Shown here one piece after another: positions 49,582 to 60,647 of a DNA stretch of 64,000 bases. The notes beneath the pieces were generated by a model. That model ran no database searches. It saw only the letters and a list, made by a program, of their open reading frames with translations, and was not told the DNA's origin. Position numbers and translations under genes: made by a program. The DNA is from Vibrio sp. SCSIO 43136. Lineage in GTDB: Bacteria > Pseudomonadota > Gammaproteobacteria > Enterobacterales > Vibrionaceae. The stretch covers positions 2,232,001 to 2,296,000 of the forward strand of contig NZ_CP071848.1 of NCBI RefSeq assembly GCF_023716565.1, written 5' to 3'. The first letter of the stretch is position 1, and every line of letters begins with the position of its first letter.

Positions 49582-50312
49582 GACACCACCATCCCGTACA
49601 CCATGACAAACATCATAGGAAGCAAAGAGGCAAAGGCAATGAGTCCAAATCCGTCCAACATCGGGTTTCTGCCTTTAATGGCGGATGCGAGACCAACCCC
49701 CAGCGCCGTCACTAACGGAACGGTAATAGTTGAGGTTGTGACCCCTCCCGAGTCATAAGCGATACCGATAATGGTCTCTGGGGCAAATCCTGTTAACACC
49801 ACCACGCCAATGTATCCACCAATGATCATTATGTGGATAGGCCACCCTTTAAGGATGCGGATCACACCAATTACAATGGCAAAACCCACCGATAACGCCA
49901 CCGTCAAACGCAGCCCATCAGCATAGCTTTCCATCGCCTCTTCTTGATGCTCAATCACGCCACCTTCTGCCGCTACCTCCGCTGCTTCTTGTGCCACCGC
50001 CGTCAACGCTGGCTCAGCTATGGTAGTGCCAAAACCTAAGCAGAACGCAAATACGATCAGCCAAAAAATACTGCCCTTACGAGCAAAATCTTGCGCCATC
50101 GACTCACCGATGGGAAACAGGCCCATTTCTAAACCAAAAATGAAAAATGTGAGACCTAATACAACCAGCAGCAACCCGATTAAAATGGAAAAAAGATTGG
50201 GTAAAGGTTCCTGCAACACCACCAACTGAAAAAAGCCGATGACAATAATGATTGGTAATAGATCCCGTAAACTTCCTAGCATGGCTTGAACCAAAGCTAT
50301 CACTGCCCGCAT
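49578..50312 (-). CDS. DUF1538 membrane protein, first copy
   Basis: 244 residues, about seven membrane segments, same three signature blocks as the second copy ([39 protein letters not shown]). Between the second and third blocks it has an acidic polar insert ([21 protein letters not shown]) absent from the second copy, which could be a cytoplasmic docking site. It is the first gene of the operon, with a strong SD (AGGAGGT). The two copies probably form a heterodimeric channel or transporter; substrate unknown. Confidence 0.8.
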   Translation of the reverse strand: MRAVIALVQAMLGSLRDLLPIIIVIGFFQLVVLQEPLPNLFSILIGLLLVVLGLTFFIFGLEMGLFPIGESMAQDFARKGSIFWLIVFAFCLGFGTTIAEPALTAVAQEAAEVAAEGGVIEHQEEAMESYADGLRLTVALSVGFAIVIGVIRILKGWPIHIMIIGGYIGVVVLTGFAPETIIGIAYDSGGVTTSTITVPLVTALGVGLASAIKGRNPMLDGFGLIAFASLLPMMFVMVYGMVVS

Positions 50313-50711
50313 CGCACCTCCTGTGTATGCAAAAGAATCTGATTCGAATTCTTATTTTTGCCCAATGACTTAGAAAGTTCATTTAGCGATTACTTAAATA
50401 TGGCACAAGCCGCTAGGCAATGACGTGATTCGTCACACCTTTTTAATACGAACTTCAACTCTTTGACTTATATCAATTTTAGACTTGCGAGCAACGTAAA
50501 TATGCTCTTAACTTAGCTATCAAGTGGCGAGATAATTTAGGGATAAAGTCCGATTAATTGATCAACCAAAGCGTCGGACAGATTTTCTGTAGCAAGGAGA
50601 AAATCTTATACCTAGTACCGTCTAGGAGACCATTTTTGATACCACGCATAAATGATCAGATCGTGAATGGAACAGGTATAACTACTAATCTAAGGTCAAA
50701 AGGGAATACGA
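50313..50711. promoter_or_regulatory. Region between the DUF1538 operon and the epimerase gene
   Basis: 399 bp without a gene. Just upstream of the DUF1538 operon lie nested inverted repeats: GAATC-T-GATTC (50335-50345) and AAGAAT-N9-ATTCTT (50333-50353), which could form an operator or a short UTR hairpin. Further on is copy B of the dispersed repeat (50543-50680). No other feature is evident. Confidence 0.4.
50543..50680. repeat. Dispersed MITE-like repeat, copy B (about 138 bp)
   Basis: Shares with copy A (28405-28565) a core of about 46 bases at 50570-50615 with about 41 identical, plus related left (CGATTAATTGATC) and right (GATCAGAT, then GGTATA) ends. The ends are more decayed than in copy A and the middle is diverged and shorter. 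It lies about 30 bases upstream of the epimerase ATG, so it may carry or displace promoter elements of that gene. Confidence 0.65.
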
Positions 50712-51623
50712 ATGCGAGTGTTGTTAACCGGTGGAACGGGCTTTGTAGGAAAAGAGTTAGTAAAACATCTGGCGGGAAACCACATCGTCTTATTGTCGCG
50801 AGATACACAAGCGGCAAAGCAGCAACTCAACCACGCTGACTGTGGCAATATCGAGTACATTTCCGATTTAAGTTCACTCGGTGATCTCAATGACATCGAT
50901 GCGGTCATTAACCTCGCTGGCGAGCCTATCGCCGACAAACGCTGGAGCGACTCCCAAAAAGAAATCATCTGCCAAAGTCGCTGGAAGTTAACAGAAAAAC
51001 TGGTTTCCTTAATCCATGCCAGCACGACACCACCCTCGATCTTTATCAGCGGATCTGCCGTTGGCTACTATGGCGATCAGCAGCAGCACCCTTTTGACGA
51101 GAGTTTACACGTCCATCAAGACGACTTTGCTCACTATGTGTGTGCCGAATGGGAAGCCATTGCCAAACGAGCGCAATCGGCCACTCGAGTGTGCATATTG
51201 AGAACAGGAGTGGTACTTGGTCCTTCAGGAGGAGCACTGGCCAAAATGCTCCCGCCATACCGCCTAGGTGTTGGTGGGCCAATTGGCGACGGAAAGCAAT
51301 ATATGCCTTGGATTCATATGCAAGATATGGTGCGTGGCATCATGTTTTTGCTCGACACTGAACATGCACAGGGCGATTTTAACTTCTGTGCCCCTCATCC
51401 AGTCACCAACAAAGAATTCAGCCAGGCGTTAGCCAAGAGCCTTAAACGCCCCCATCTATTTTGGACCCCTAAATGGGTTATCTCTATTATGCTTGGTGAA
51501 GCTGCTTGCCTACTGTTTGATAGTATTCGAGCCAAGCCCAAGCGACTCACCGACTTGGGGTTTACCTTTAACTATTCTCGTGTCGAACCTGCACTGAAAA
51601 ATCTATTACAGTCAAAAGATTAA
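50712..51623 (+). CDS. TIGR01777-family NAD(P)-dependent epimerase (YfcH-like)
   Basis: 303-residue extended SDR protein. The nucleotide-binding Gly motif is LLTGGTGFVGKELV (about 4-17). SGSAVGYYGDQ carries the family's Ser/Tyr region, LRTGVVLGPSGGAL follows, and the C-terminal DUF1731-type segment includes FTFNYSRVEPAL. It was called a SulA-like cell-division protein in old annotation, without solid support. Substrate unknown. It may be in one unit with the SDR gene downstream (gap about 48 bases). Confidence 0.88.
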   Translation: MRVLLTGGTGFVGKELVKHLAGNHIVLLSRDTQAAKQQLNHADCGNIEYISDLSSLGDLNDIDAVINLAGEPIADKRWSDSQKEIICQSRWKLTEKLVSLIHASTTPPSIFISGSAVGYYGDQQQHPFDESLHVHQDDFAHYVCAEWEAIAKRAQSATRVCILRTGVVLGPSGGALAKMLPPYRLGVGGPIGDGKQYMPWIHMQDMVRGIMFLLDTEHAQGDFNFCAPHPVTNKEFSQALAKSLKRPHLFWTPKWVISIMLGEAACLLFDSIRAKPKRLTDLGFTFNYSRVEPALKNLLQSKD

Positions 51624-51671
51624 TCGCTTATCCTAATGGGTTGACGGTTATAGATTTATTAGGGAGTGTTC

Positions 51672-52499
51672 ATGGCTAGATCGGTATTAATCACCGGCTG
51701 CTCAACGGGAATTGGTTACACCTGCGCAGTGGAACTGCACAAACTTGGTTATCAAGTCATAGCGACATGCCGTTCGAACGAGGATTTGGCACAATTTGAC
51801 TCACTTGGTATCAGTGCTATCCAACTCGACCTTAACGATAGCCAAAGCATCACCTATGCCGTCGAACAAACCCTGGCCTTATGCCACGGAAAAATTGATG
51901 TACTGTTCAATAACGGGGCCTATGGTCAAGCAGGGGCTCTAGAAGACCTTCCGACTCAAGCATTAAGAGAGCAGTTTGAAACCAACCTCTTTGGCTGGCA
52001 TGAATTGGTCAAACAAGTGTTGCCTATCATGCGCGCTCAAGGGCATGGTCGGATCATTCAAAACAGCTCAGTACTGGGTTTTGCTGCTATGAAATATCGA
52101 GGTGCGTATAACGCCTCAAAATTCGCCTTAGAGGGTTGGACAGATACACTGCGACTCGAGTTACTCGACACAAAAATCAAAGTCGTATTGATCCAACCAG
52201 GGCCAATTGAATCCAATTTTCGCGCCAATGCGCTGAAAAAGTTTATGCAATGGATAGATACCGAGCGAAGCGTGCATAAAGACAACTATGTACAACAAAT
52301 AACCCGCTTAGAAAAAGTAACCTCAGGTAACCAATTTACCTTACCAAGCTCAGCAATCATGCCACCACTGCTTGATGCTATTGAGTCTAAGCGGCCCAAG
52401 CTACGTTATCGAGTCACTACGCCGACCAAGGTTTTTGCAGTTCTGAAGCGTATTTTACCGCATCGATTGCTAGACAAGATCTTAGTCAAAGCCGCCTGA
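51672..52499 (+). CDS. Short-chain dehydrogenase/reductase
   Basis: About 275 residues of the classical SDR family. The cofactor loop is TGCSTGIGY (about 8-16), followed by NNGAYGQAG, the catalytic Ser in QNSSVLGF and the YNASK Tyr/Lys near residue 155. ATG 51672 is preferred over the in-frame GTG at 51666 because AGGGAG then sits at normal spacing. It oxidises or reduces an unidentified alcohol or ketone. Confidence 0.88.
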   Translation: MARSVLITGCSTGIGYTCAVELHKLGYQVIATCRSNEDLAQFDSLGISAIQLDLNDSQSITYAVEQTLALCHGKIDVLFNNGAYGQAGALEDLPTQALREQFETNLFGWHELVKQVLPIMRAQGHGRIIQNSSVLGFAAMKYRGAYNASKFALEGWTDTLRLELLDTKIKVVLIQPGPIESNFRANALKKFMQWIDTERSVHKDNYVQQITRLEKVTSGNQFTLPSSAIMPPLLDAIESKRPKLRYRVTTPTKVFAVLKRILPHRLLDKILVKAA

Positions 52500-52628
52500 A
52501 TTTGTTACATGATCTTTGTATTTTTTTGCGATCAACTTCGATCTTGTCATCAAAGAGTCATAATTAACCATTAAATTAACAAGCTCACACCCAACTAAAC
52601 CCGTCCAACTTTGGATTTGAGGATAACA

Positions 52629-52694
52629 ATGACGCTAAACCAACTTAATTGGATTAGCTTGGGTGTCACCTTGACTGTACTGCTACTCGTCTAA
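52629..52694 (+). CDS. 21-residue hydrophobic peptide (candidate small membrane protein)
   Basis: A strong SD (GAGGA, spacing 5) precedes an ATG and a 22-codon frame including the stop. The product starts MTLNQLNW and ends with a hydrophobic stretch rich in Leu, Val and Thr, long enough for most of one membrane helix. A terminator follows 25 bases later, so the unit looks like an independent small gene in the 315-bp gap between the SDR gene and ybbN. It could also be a leader peptide. I do not recognise it. Confidence 0.5.
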   Translation: MTLNQLNWISLGVTLTVLLLV

Positions 52695-52718
52695 TCGACA
52701 CCTTTGCTTGCACGTATT

Positions 52719-52744
52719 AACGCTCCTATTTTGGGGCGTTTTTG
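52719..52744 (+). terminator. Terminator after the 21-codon gene
   Basis: An 8-bp stem with one G-U (52719-52726/52733-52740) ends in T5. Confidence 0.85.
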
Positions 52745-52814
52745 CGTTCTGGGCTTGAATTTTATGTTTAGAATACCTATTTATTCAGTTAGATAAACGC
52801 AACTGGATTTCACC

Positions 52815-53669
52815 ATGCAACCTGAAGTATTTGTAGAAATTAATGAGCAAAACTTTCGACAAGTGATCGAGAGCTCAGCCACTCAACCAGTACTGATCCA
52901 TTTCTGGGCTCCATCAATCCAAGAAAGTAGTGGAGTGATCCCTTCGCTTAAAACCTTGGCCGAACAATACCGAGGTGCATTCACCTTAGCCCTGCTCGAT
53001 TGTGAAGCTCAGCAGCAAATCGCCATGCAGTTTGGCGTGCAGTCCCTACCAACGATTGCGCTGTTTTCTAACGGTCAAGCTATCGATGGTATGGGTGGCC
53101 CACAGACGATCGAAGCTATCCAAGCGATGCTCGGCAAGCATTTGCCAAGCCAAGAGGAGCTAGATCTCAAAGAAGCGATTACGGCAATGGAACAAGGTGA
53201 GCACAACATAGCACTGGCTAAGTTGCTTGGCCTTCCGGATGAGCTCAAGAACCGTGGAGACGTGAAGCTTGCGCTTGCGGACTGCATGCTAGAGACCAAC
53301 CAATTTGAAGCGGCGAAAGCAGAGTTATCGGCAATACCACTAGAATACCAAGATAACTACTACAAAAGTCTGGTCGCCAAATTGGAACTACACGAGCAAG
53401 CAGCTGACAGCCCAGAAATTCAAGCGTTGGAACAACAGTGGCAGCAAAACCCTAATGATCTTGCTATCGCTCAGGACTTAGCACTTCAATACCACCAAGT
53501 TGCAAGAGACGAAGAAGCGCTTGAGTTGCTTTGGTTGCTGCTAGCAAAAGACCTTAATGCGCTGGACGGGGAAATTAAAAAGTCGTTTATGGATATCTTG
53601 TCTGCATTGGGCCAAGGTAATGCGCTTGCGGGGCAATATCGTAGAAAGCTCTACTCGCTACTCTACTAA
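52815..53669 (+). CDS. ybbN: Thioredoxin-like co-chaperone YbbN (CnoX)
   Basis: 284 residues: an N-terminal thioredoxin fold (about 1-110; PVLIHFWAP, then [12 protein letters not shown] with the cis-Pro) and a C-terminal TPR-like helical part (about 120-284). The CxxC site is replaced by SIQE, so it cannot act as a dithiol oxidoreductase. E. coli YbbN has SQHC and works as a holdase with GroEL/DnaK. It lies near qmcA, nfeD and cueR, as in E. coli. Confidence 0.9.
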   Translation: MQPEVFVEINEQNFRQVIESSATQPVLIHFWAPSIQESSGVIPSLKTLAEQYRGAFTLALLDCEAQQQIAMQFGVQSLPTIALFSNGQAIDGMGGPQTIEAIQAMLGKHLPSQEELDLKEAITAMEQGEHNIALAKLLGLPDELKNRGDVKLALADCMLETNQFEAAKAELSAIPLEYQDNYYKSLVAKLELHEQAADSPEIQALEQQWQQNPNDLAIAQDLALQYHQVARDEEALELLWLLLAKDLNALDGEIKKSFMDILSALGQGNALAGQYRRKLYSLLY

Positions 53670-53698
53670 TTCCATTCAAGCTCTCTTACTTCTTTCGG

Positions 53699-53733
53699 GT
53701 GCGGCAGTGTTCTGTCGCACTTTTGTTCTTTTC
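53699..53733 (+). terminator. Terminator of ybbN
   Basis: A 9-base stem with one mismatch (53699-53707/53712-53720) is followed by TTTTGTTCTTTT. Confidence 0.8.
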
Positions 53734-53838
53734 ACCTCATTTCATAATTTCGTTTAACCTCTGCTTCGCATTGCTGTGCTAGACTCGAATTTATCCAGCT
53801 TTTTTAGCTAATATTCAAAATCTTATAGGATAGTCAGT

Positions 53839-54759
53839 ATGGAACTCGATCTACTTATCGTCATAGGTATTTTTCTTCTCGTTGTCATCGTATTCATCAT
53901 TTCAGCCGTCAAAACAGTGCCACAAGGTAACAACTGGACGGTCGAGCGATTTGGCCGTTACACCCACACATTAAAGCCCGGCCTTAATCTCATCGTGCCT
54001 TTTATCGACACCATCGGTCAAAAGGTGAACATGATGGAACGTGTGCTGGATATTCCGGCGCAAGAAGTCATTTCTAAAGACAACGCCAATGTCACCATTG
54101 ATGCGGTGTGTTTTGTTCAAGTTATCGATGCGGCCAAAGCGGCGTATGAAGTCAATGCGCTTGAACACGCTATCCGCAACTTAACTTTAACCAATATACG
54201 TACAGTGCTTGGCTCAATGGAGCTTGATGAGATGCTCAGCCAGCGTGATCAAATCAATACCCGCTTGCTGACGATTGTCGATGATGCAACCAACCCCTGG
54301 GGTGTTAAAGTCACTCGAATCGAAATCAAAGACGTGCAACCACCAGCCGACCTAACCGCTGCGATGAATGCACAAATGAAAGCTGAGCGTAACAAACGCG
54401 CCGAAGTGCTTGAAGCCGAAGGTGTACGCCAAGCGGAAATCTTACGCGCTGAGGGTCAAAAGCAATCCGAAATCTTGAAAGCGGAAGGTGAAAAGCAGGC
54501 TGCCATACTTGCCGCAGAAGCCCGTGAACGTGCGGCAGAAGCCGAAGCGAAAGCAACACAAATGGTATCTGATGCTATCTCGAAAGGCGATATGCAGGCG
54601 GTAAATTACTTCATCGCCCAAGGCTATACTGAAGCGATAAAGAGTATTGGCCAAGCAGAAAACGGTAAGATCATCATGTTACCACTAGAAGCGAGTGGCC
54701 TGATGGGCTCGGTAGCGGGCATTGCTGAAATGTTTAAGCATCAACAAGGTGATAAATGA
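53839..54759 (+). CDS. qmcA: SPFH/band-7 membrane protease-complex protein QmcA
   Basis: 306 residues. One N-terminal TM helix (about 5-25), a band-7 domain (about 28-190; [32 protein letters not shown]) and an Ala/Glu-rich coiled coil (about 180-245) built of repeated AEG-x-x-QAEIL units. QmcA forms large membrane cages and is linked to FtsH quality control. Its stop overlaps the NfeD gene start (ATGA). Confidence 0.94.
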   Translation: MELDLLIVIGIFLLVVIVFIISAVKTVPQGNNWTVERFGRYTHTLKPGLNLIVPFIDTIGQKVNMMERVLDIPAQEVISKDNANVTIDAVCFVQVIDAAKAAYEVNALEHAIRNLTLTNIRTVLGSMELDEMLSQRDQINTRLLTIVDDATNPWGVKVTRIEIKDVQPPADLTAAMNAQMKAERNKRAEVLEAEGVRQAEILRAEGQKQSEILKAEGEKQAAILAAEARERAAEAEAKATQMVSDAISKGDMQAVNYFIAQGYTEAIKSIGQAENGKIIMLPLEASGLMGSVAGIAEMFKHQQGDK

Positions 54760-55214
54760 TTGAACTATTGGAACAAATGAACCACTGGCATTGGATTGCC
54801 TTGGGCTTAGTATTGCTCGGTGGCGAACTAGTCGGGGCTGCGGGTTATTTGCTATGGATTGGTTTATCAGCAATAACGGTTGGTCTGGTCAAACTCGGCT
54901 TACCCATTAGTTGGGAGTTGCAATGGATTAGCTTTGCCGTCATCTCCCTTTTCACCACCTGGCTTTGGTGGCGATACCAAGCGAAAAAAGATCGCCAATC
55001 AGAGTCAGAAGGGACTTTGAATCAACGAGAAAAGCAACTGATCGGCCAAACTACTCGTCTCGAGCAAGACGTTGAGGTAGGCCGCTGTCGAATTCGCTTA
55101 GGCGATACCACTTGGTCAGCACAAACCGACCAAGCGATTGCTGCTGGCACACTGGTCAAAGTAACCGCCGTCGATGGCATACTAGTTACCATAGAACCCG
55201 CAGAAAACAATTAG
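54756..55214 (+). CDS. NfeD-family membrane protein (YbbJ/YbbK type)
   Basis: 152 residues with two or three N-terminal TM helices (about 10-70) and a soluble C-terminal OB-fold domain (about 90-150; [27 protein letters not shown]). NfeD proteins partner with SPFH proteins, here QmcA, to which the gene is translationally coupled. It is convergent with cueR. Confidence 0.92.
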   Translation: MIELLEQMNHWHWIALGLVLLGGELVGAAGYLLWIGLSAITVGLVKLGLPISWELQWISFAVISLFTTWLWWRYQAKKDRQSESEGTLNQREKQLIGQTTRLEQDVEVGRCRIRLGDTTWSAQTDQAIAAGTLVKVTAVDGILVTIEPAENN

Positions 55215-55244
55215 GGTGTTGATCTCTCAAGGTCACTTTGCAAC

Positions 55245-55646
55245 CTAAGACTTGCCCGATTTTCCACACAAGCTGTCGATGATCGGGCATTCACTGTCAC
55301 TGTTTCCCGGACACATACTTACCCACTCCTCCAATTGTGACTTGATCACCTCTAGCTCTTGGATTTTGGCTTTTACTTCGACAAGTTTTTGCTCGGCTTT
55401 GCGTTTTACCTCAGCACTGGTTCGATCATGGTCCTGCGATAAGTGAACCAGTGACCTGCACTCATCCAAAGTAAACCCAACTCGCCTAGCCCTTGCAATC
55501 ACCCGCAGCTCTTCAACATGTTGTGAAGTGTATTGACGATACCCATTTTCGGCTCGAACAGGCTCAGAAATAAGACTTTTTGATTCGTATAACCGAATGG
55601 ATTTATTCGATAGCTGGGTTAGCTTCGAAACTTCACTAATATTCAT
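55245..55646 (-). CDS. cueR: Copper-responsive MerR-type regulator CueR
   Basis: 133-residue activator. The MerR HTH (MNISEVSKLTQLSNKSIRLYES, NGYRQY) is followed by a dimerisation helix and the metal loop CPGNSDSECPI, whose two Cys at this spacing are diagnostic for Cu(I)/Ag(I)/Au(I) sensors. It normally turns on copA and cueO, neither of which is in this window. A CCTT/AAGG repeat upstream (about 55654-55669) might be part of an operator, but the match is weak. Confidence 0.93.
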   Translation of the reverse strand: MNISEVSKLTQLSNKSIRLYESKSLISEPVRAENGYRQYTSQHVEELRVIARARRVGFTLDECRSLVHLSQDHDRTSAEVKRKAEQKLVEVKAKIQELEVIKSQLEEWVSMCPGNSDSECPIIDSLCGKSGKS

Positions 55647-55925
55647 CGGCTAGTGTCTCCTTCAAAAAAACAAGGTTTGCGTTAACAGTAACTTATGTTG
55701 ATTAAGTTTTTGTTCGATATAAACCAATCTACACCTGTGTCGAGCTTAGAGCCCAAAATATAGAGAGGATAAAAGTTAAGATCAAAAGCTTAGTGGAATA
55801 TTTTGAACACTAAATAAAAGCTAAAAAATATTTGATGGTATAAAATATTTTTGATCTTTTTATTGATAACAACATAACTAAATTAAGCCACTTTGGCTTA
55901 ATCCAATACTAGTGAGGAGTTAACG

Positions 55926-56105
55926 ATGAAAGTACTAGTCATAAGCATTTTGGTTGCGTTTGCATCTTTCACCACTGTTTCCCATGCTTACCAAGGCAAT
56001 GCAGGAAAAGCATTTGGAGCTGGGATCAATTGTGAGCTCAATGGCAAGATTGAACAGCTTCCTAGAGAGCTCTGCCTAATGTATAACGGCAAAATAATAC
56101 TGTAG
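55926..56105 (+). CDS. 59-residue exported protein of unknown function
   Basis: A small gene with the SD GAGGAG, eight bases before the ATG. The product has a clear signal peptide (MKVLV, hydrophobic core, cleavage after SHA at residue 21) and a mature part of about 38 residues with two Cys, roughly 15 apart, which could form one disulfide. Family not recognised. It sits alone in the gap between cueR (divergent) and the convergent DUF2799 gene, preceded by an AT-rich promoter-like region. Confidence 0.65.
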   Translation: MKVLVISILVAFASFTTVSHAYQGNAGKAFGAGINCELNGKIEQLPRELCLMYNGKIIL

Positions 56106-56164
56106 GCTAAGAAGCTCGACGAATTTGAAACGAGCTAGGTTATTTTATCTTGCTCGTTTCAACT

Positions 56165-56533
56165 TCAACGAGATGGAAAGAAGTCTTGCCCAACAAAAGC
56201 ATCCCAGCCCCGCTGCCAGTCAGCTTTAATCTGGATCTCTTGCTCATGGCCATCGCATTGACCAGTATACAAAGTACCTTGTCGCCCTTTAGCGAAAGCT
56301 TCAAATGGATCGCAGTACTCACTTAGCCCTTTTTTATAGCCCGCTAAATAAGACTTCTGATCAAAAGGTACTCGCTCCTTGATGTTTGCTAAAAAACTGT
56401 TTTCTTGGTCATAGCCAGCACTTCCAAAGCGATAGCCTTGCCCAAACCAGAATTCCTCTGGACTTTTAACTTGAGCGGTACAACCGACCAAAGCAATCGA
56501 TAGGACTACCAACAAAATAGAATATGATTTCAT
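56165..56533 (-). CDS. DUF2799-type lipoprotein
   Basis: About 122 residues. ATG 56533 follows a strong SD (AGGGGGA) and yields a lipoprotein signal with lipobox ALVGC. The mature part has repeated GY/GxxxG features (FGQGYRFGSAGYDQE, SYLAGYKKGLSEYCDP, LYTGQCDGHEQE) typical of DUF2799. The family has no known function. The frame extends upstream to 56557, but that start lies ahead of the SD. It is downstream of nothing obvious and convergent with the 59-residue gene. Confidence 0.8.
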   Translation of the reverse strand: MKSYSILLVVLSIALVGCTAQVKSPEEFWFGQGYRFGSAGYDQENSFLANIKERVPFDQKSYLAGYKKGLSEYCDPFEAFAKGRQGTLYTGQCDGHEQEIQIKADWQRGWDAFVGQDFFPSR

Positions 56534-56549
56534 GCTTCCCCCTAAAAGA

Positions 56550-56576
56550 AAAGCCAAGGCTAATCGCCTTGGCTTT
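56550..56576 (-). terminator. Terminator of chiP
   Basis: An 11-bp perfect stem (56550-56560/56566-56576) lies 20 bases after the chiP stop and is followed on the minus strand by TCTTTTA. Confidence 0.8.
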
Positions 56577-56595
56577 GATAAATTAACTGATTAGA

Positions 56596-57999
56596 TTATT
56601 TAACGTTGAATGGCAGAGTAAGTGCCAATTTGAAGTCAGTTTCGTCGTTAAATGCGTTAGTGTATGCACCCCAATCAGCAGCATCTGTGTCGTTGAAGTA
56701 CTGAGTGTAGTGGAAGCTAACAGCGCCACCTTTCAGAGGACCGCCTTGGATACCGTAACCCATGAAGAAGCTGTATGCGTACTCTTTAAGCTCTTTGAAA
56801 TCTTCGTGTTTTGCACCCATACCCATAGCACCGCTAAGACCAGCGCTAAAGCCAGGAGCACCAACATCACTGAAGTCACGAGATGCAGAAACGAAACCAG
56901 CATATTCGCCATCATGGTTGAAGTCAGAGCGGTTGTTCCACCAAACTTCGTATGCACCGTTTGAACCACCGTACTGCTCTGTTAGGCGGTAAGCCATGTT
57001 ACCAACGGCTTTCGCACCCCAGTTACGATCATCCGCTGCATCTGCAGATGTGTAAGTACCTTCGATACGGAATGAGTATGGGCCAGAGCTAAAGCTTGTT
57101 AACAATGCTGCTTGCCAAGCCGTAGAATCAAATTGGAAGCTATCGTCAACCACGTAAAGTTGTGGAGACCAGTACAAACCTGATGCCGTAGTATCTTTCA
57201 ACTTAACGTGGAAGTTCTTACGCGGACCATCGGTAAGAGCACCGTAACCAACGTCTAAAGACATACCATTGTCAAAACCGTAGCGAGCACCTACCGATAG
57301 GATTGAACCAACTTCTTTGTTGCTTTCACTACCCCAGAACTTACCTTGCTCAAACTTATAAGTCTCTTTAAACCAAGGAGCTTTGTATTGGTCAGCAAAT
57401 ACGAAACCTAAATCTAGACCAGCTACCTTTCCACCAATTTCTGCACCGCGGTAAGTACCAGGAGCAAATGACCAGTTAACACCTAGAGTACTTGGAACGG
57501 TTGGCTGGAAGTAACCGATCTGCGCATTCGCAGTTTCGCCAATCTTGAACTTCGCTGCTGCTTTTGCAAAAGAAACACCGTTATCAGTTTCATAGCTCTT
57601 ACAAGTATCACCCGCACGATATGCTGAATCACAATCGAAGAAGTTGAACTCATGCTCGAAAGATGCGTTATTCCACATATCCCAAGTTGAGTAGATTACG
57701 ACGTCAGCACCTACCGCATCGTTGATGTAGCCAGAGTTAAAGCCTAAGTTAACGAAGATCGAACCATGATCTAGGTTAGCCGCTTTATCCGTATCATTAC
57801 CGTTTGCATCTTTTCCAGCACGGTCACGAGCACGCATAAAGTAGTTTACGTTGCCGCTGATTGTCGATTCAGAGAAGAACTCTGAAACATCAGCAACATA
57901 TTGAGGGGATACAGCATCACTTGATGCGAGTACCGACCCAGAGGTCAATGCACCGATCATTGCTGCCGTTAACGCCGACACCTTAAACATTTTGTCCAT
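56596..57999 (-). CDS. chiP: Chitoporin, outer-membrane channel for chitooligosaccharides
   Basis: 467-residue outer-membrane barrel. The signal peptide ends around LAS (residue 26). Alternating amphipathic strands rich in Tyr, Trp and Gly run to a C-terminal FKLALTLPFNVK strand. One pair of Cys lies in an outer loop (FDCDSAYRAGDTC). The gene sits next to ligA-zipA-cysZ-cysK, the locus of the Vibrio chitoporin (VC0972 in V. cholerae, by recall). It lets GlcNAc oligomers in for the nag enzymes. A long upstream region (554 bp) separates it from ligA. Confidence 0.85.
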   Translation of the reverse strand: MDKMFKVSALTAAMIGALTSGSVLASSDAVSPQYVADVSEFFSESTISGNVNYFMRARDRAGKDANGNDTDKAANLDHGSIFVNLGFNSGYINDAVGADVVIYSTWDMWNNASFEHEFNFFDCDSAYRAGDTCKSYETDNGVSFAKAAAKFKIGETANAQIGYFQPTVPSTLGVNWSFAPGTYRGAEIGGKVAGLDLGFVFADQYKAPWFKETYKFEQGKFWGSESNKEVGSILSVGARYGFDNGMSLDVGYGALTDGPRKNFHVKLKDTTASGLYWSPQLYVVDDSFQFDSTAWQAALLTSFSSGPYSFRIEGTYTSADAADDRNWGAKAVGNMAYRLTEQYGGSNGAYEVWWNNRSDFNHDGEYAGFVSASRDFSDVGAPGFSAGLSGAMGMGAKHEDFKELKEYAYSFFMGYGIQGGPLKGGAVSFHYTQYFNDTDAADWGAYTNAFNDETDFKLALTLPFNVK

Positions 58000-58500
58000 G
58001 GAAAACTCCTAAAAATGGATATAGCTGTTTTTATTTATTCACCACCTAAAGTTGGCCGCCGAAAGCGATGAATAACTCTCCTATTTTTTGATAACACCGC
58101 AAAAATCTATTCTTGGTGCAATCGATTTCTTTCCTGCATACACAGTGTGTATCCACAACTCCAAGACTAACTTTGCAACAAAAAACATCAATCAGAACTT
58201 AATTTTCGTATAAAAAAATATGAGTCAGTGCAAATTTTCATCAAGTTAGTGACGCAACTCAAAGTTATTAACGAAACTTAACAACAAAACCTATAATCAC
58301 TTTTCATTCAAAGACTTAACAAAAATTCAAAACCAAAGTCTGTGAAGTGTGCCGAAGAAAAAATTCACATTTTATCAACAAAAATAAATAGGAGATCTAA
58401 ATCACAGCAATATTTGAATGAACAATGGAACTAAGCAGGCAGCATTCAATCTATAAATCCAGTTTTTAGTTCTTTTATTTTTCTTAGGAAATAAACTATC
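58000..58500 (-). promoter_or_regulatory. Long AT-rich upstream region of chiP
   Basis: About 500 bp without a gene. A half-good CRP site (GGAGA-N6-TCACA) lies at 58391-58406, and a NagC-like TTAATTTT/AAAAAAAT repeat at 58199-58220. A long 5' leader for sRNA control, as E. coli chiP has, is possible. All of this is by-eye inference. Confidence 0.35.
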
Positions 58501-58505
58501 ACACA

Positions 58506-58537
58506 TAAAAAAAGCCGCTCGATATACGAGCGGCTTG
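58506..58537 (-). terminator. Terminator of ligA
   Basis: A perfect 10-bp stem around CCGCTCG/CGAGCGG, followed on the minus strand by a T7 run. Confidence 0.9.
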
Positions 58538-58553
58538 TCAGCATTAAATTACG

Positions 58554-60578
<2,025 letters not shown>

Positions 60579-60587
60579 TTATAAGCA

Positions 60588-60610
60588 AAAGGGCTCCAAT
60601 ACGGAGCCCT
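60588..60610 (-). terminator. Possible attenuator between zipA and ligA
   Basis: A GGGCTCC/GGAGCCC stem (about 60590-60608) lies between the zipA stop and the ligA start, followed on the minus strand by T4. It may only partly reduce read-through. Confidence 0.5.
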
Positions 60611-60647
60611 AGGTTGAAACAGGGAGCGTTAAAACTATAGACCAATT

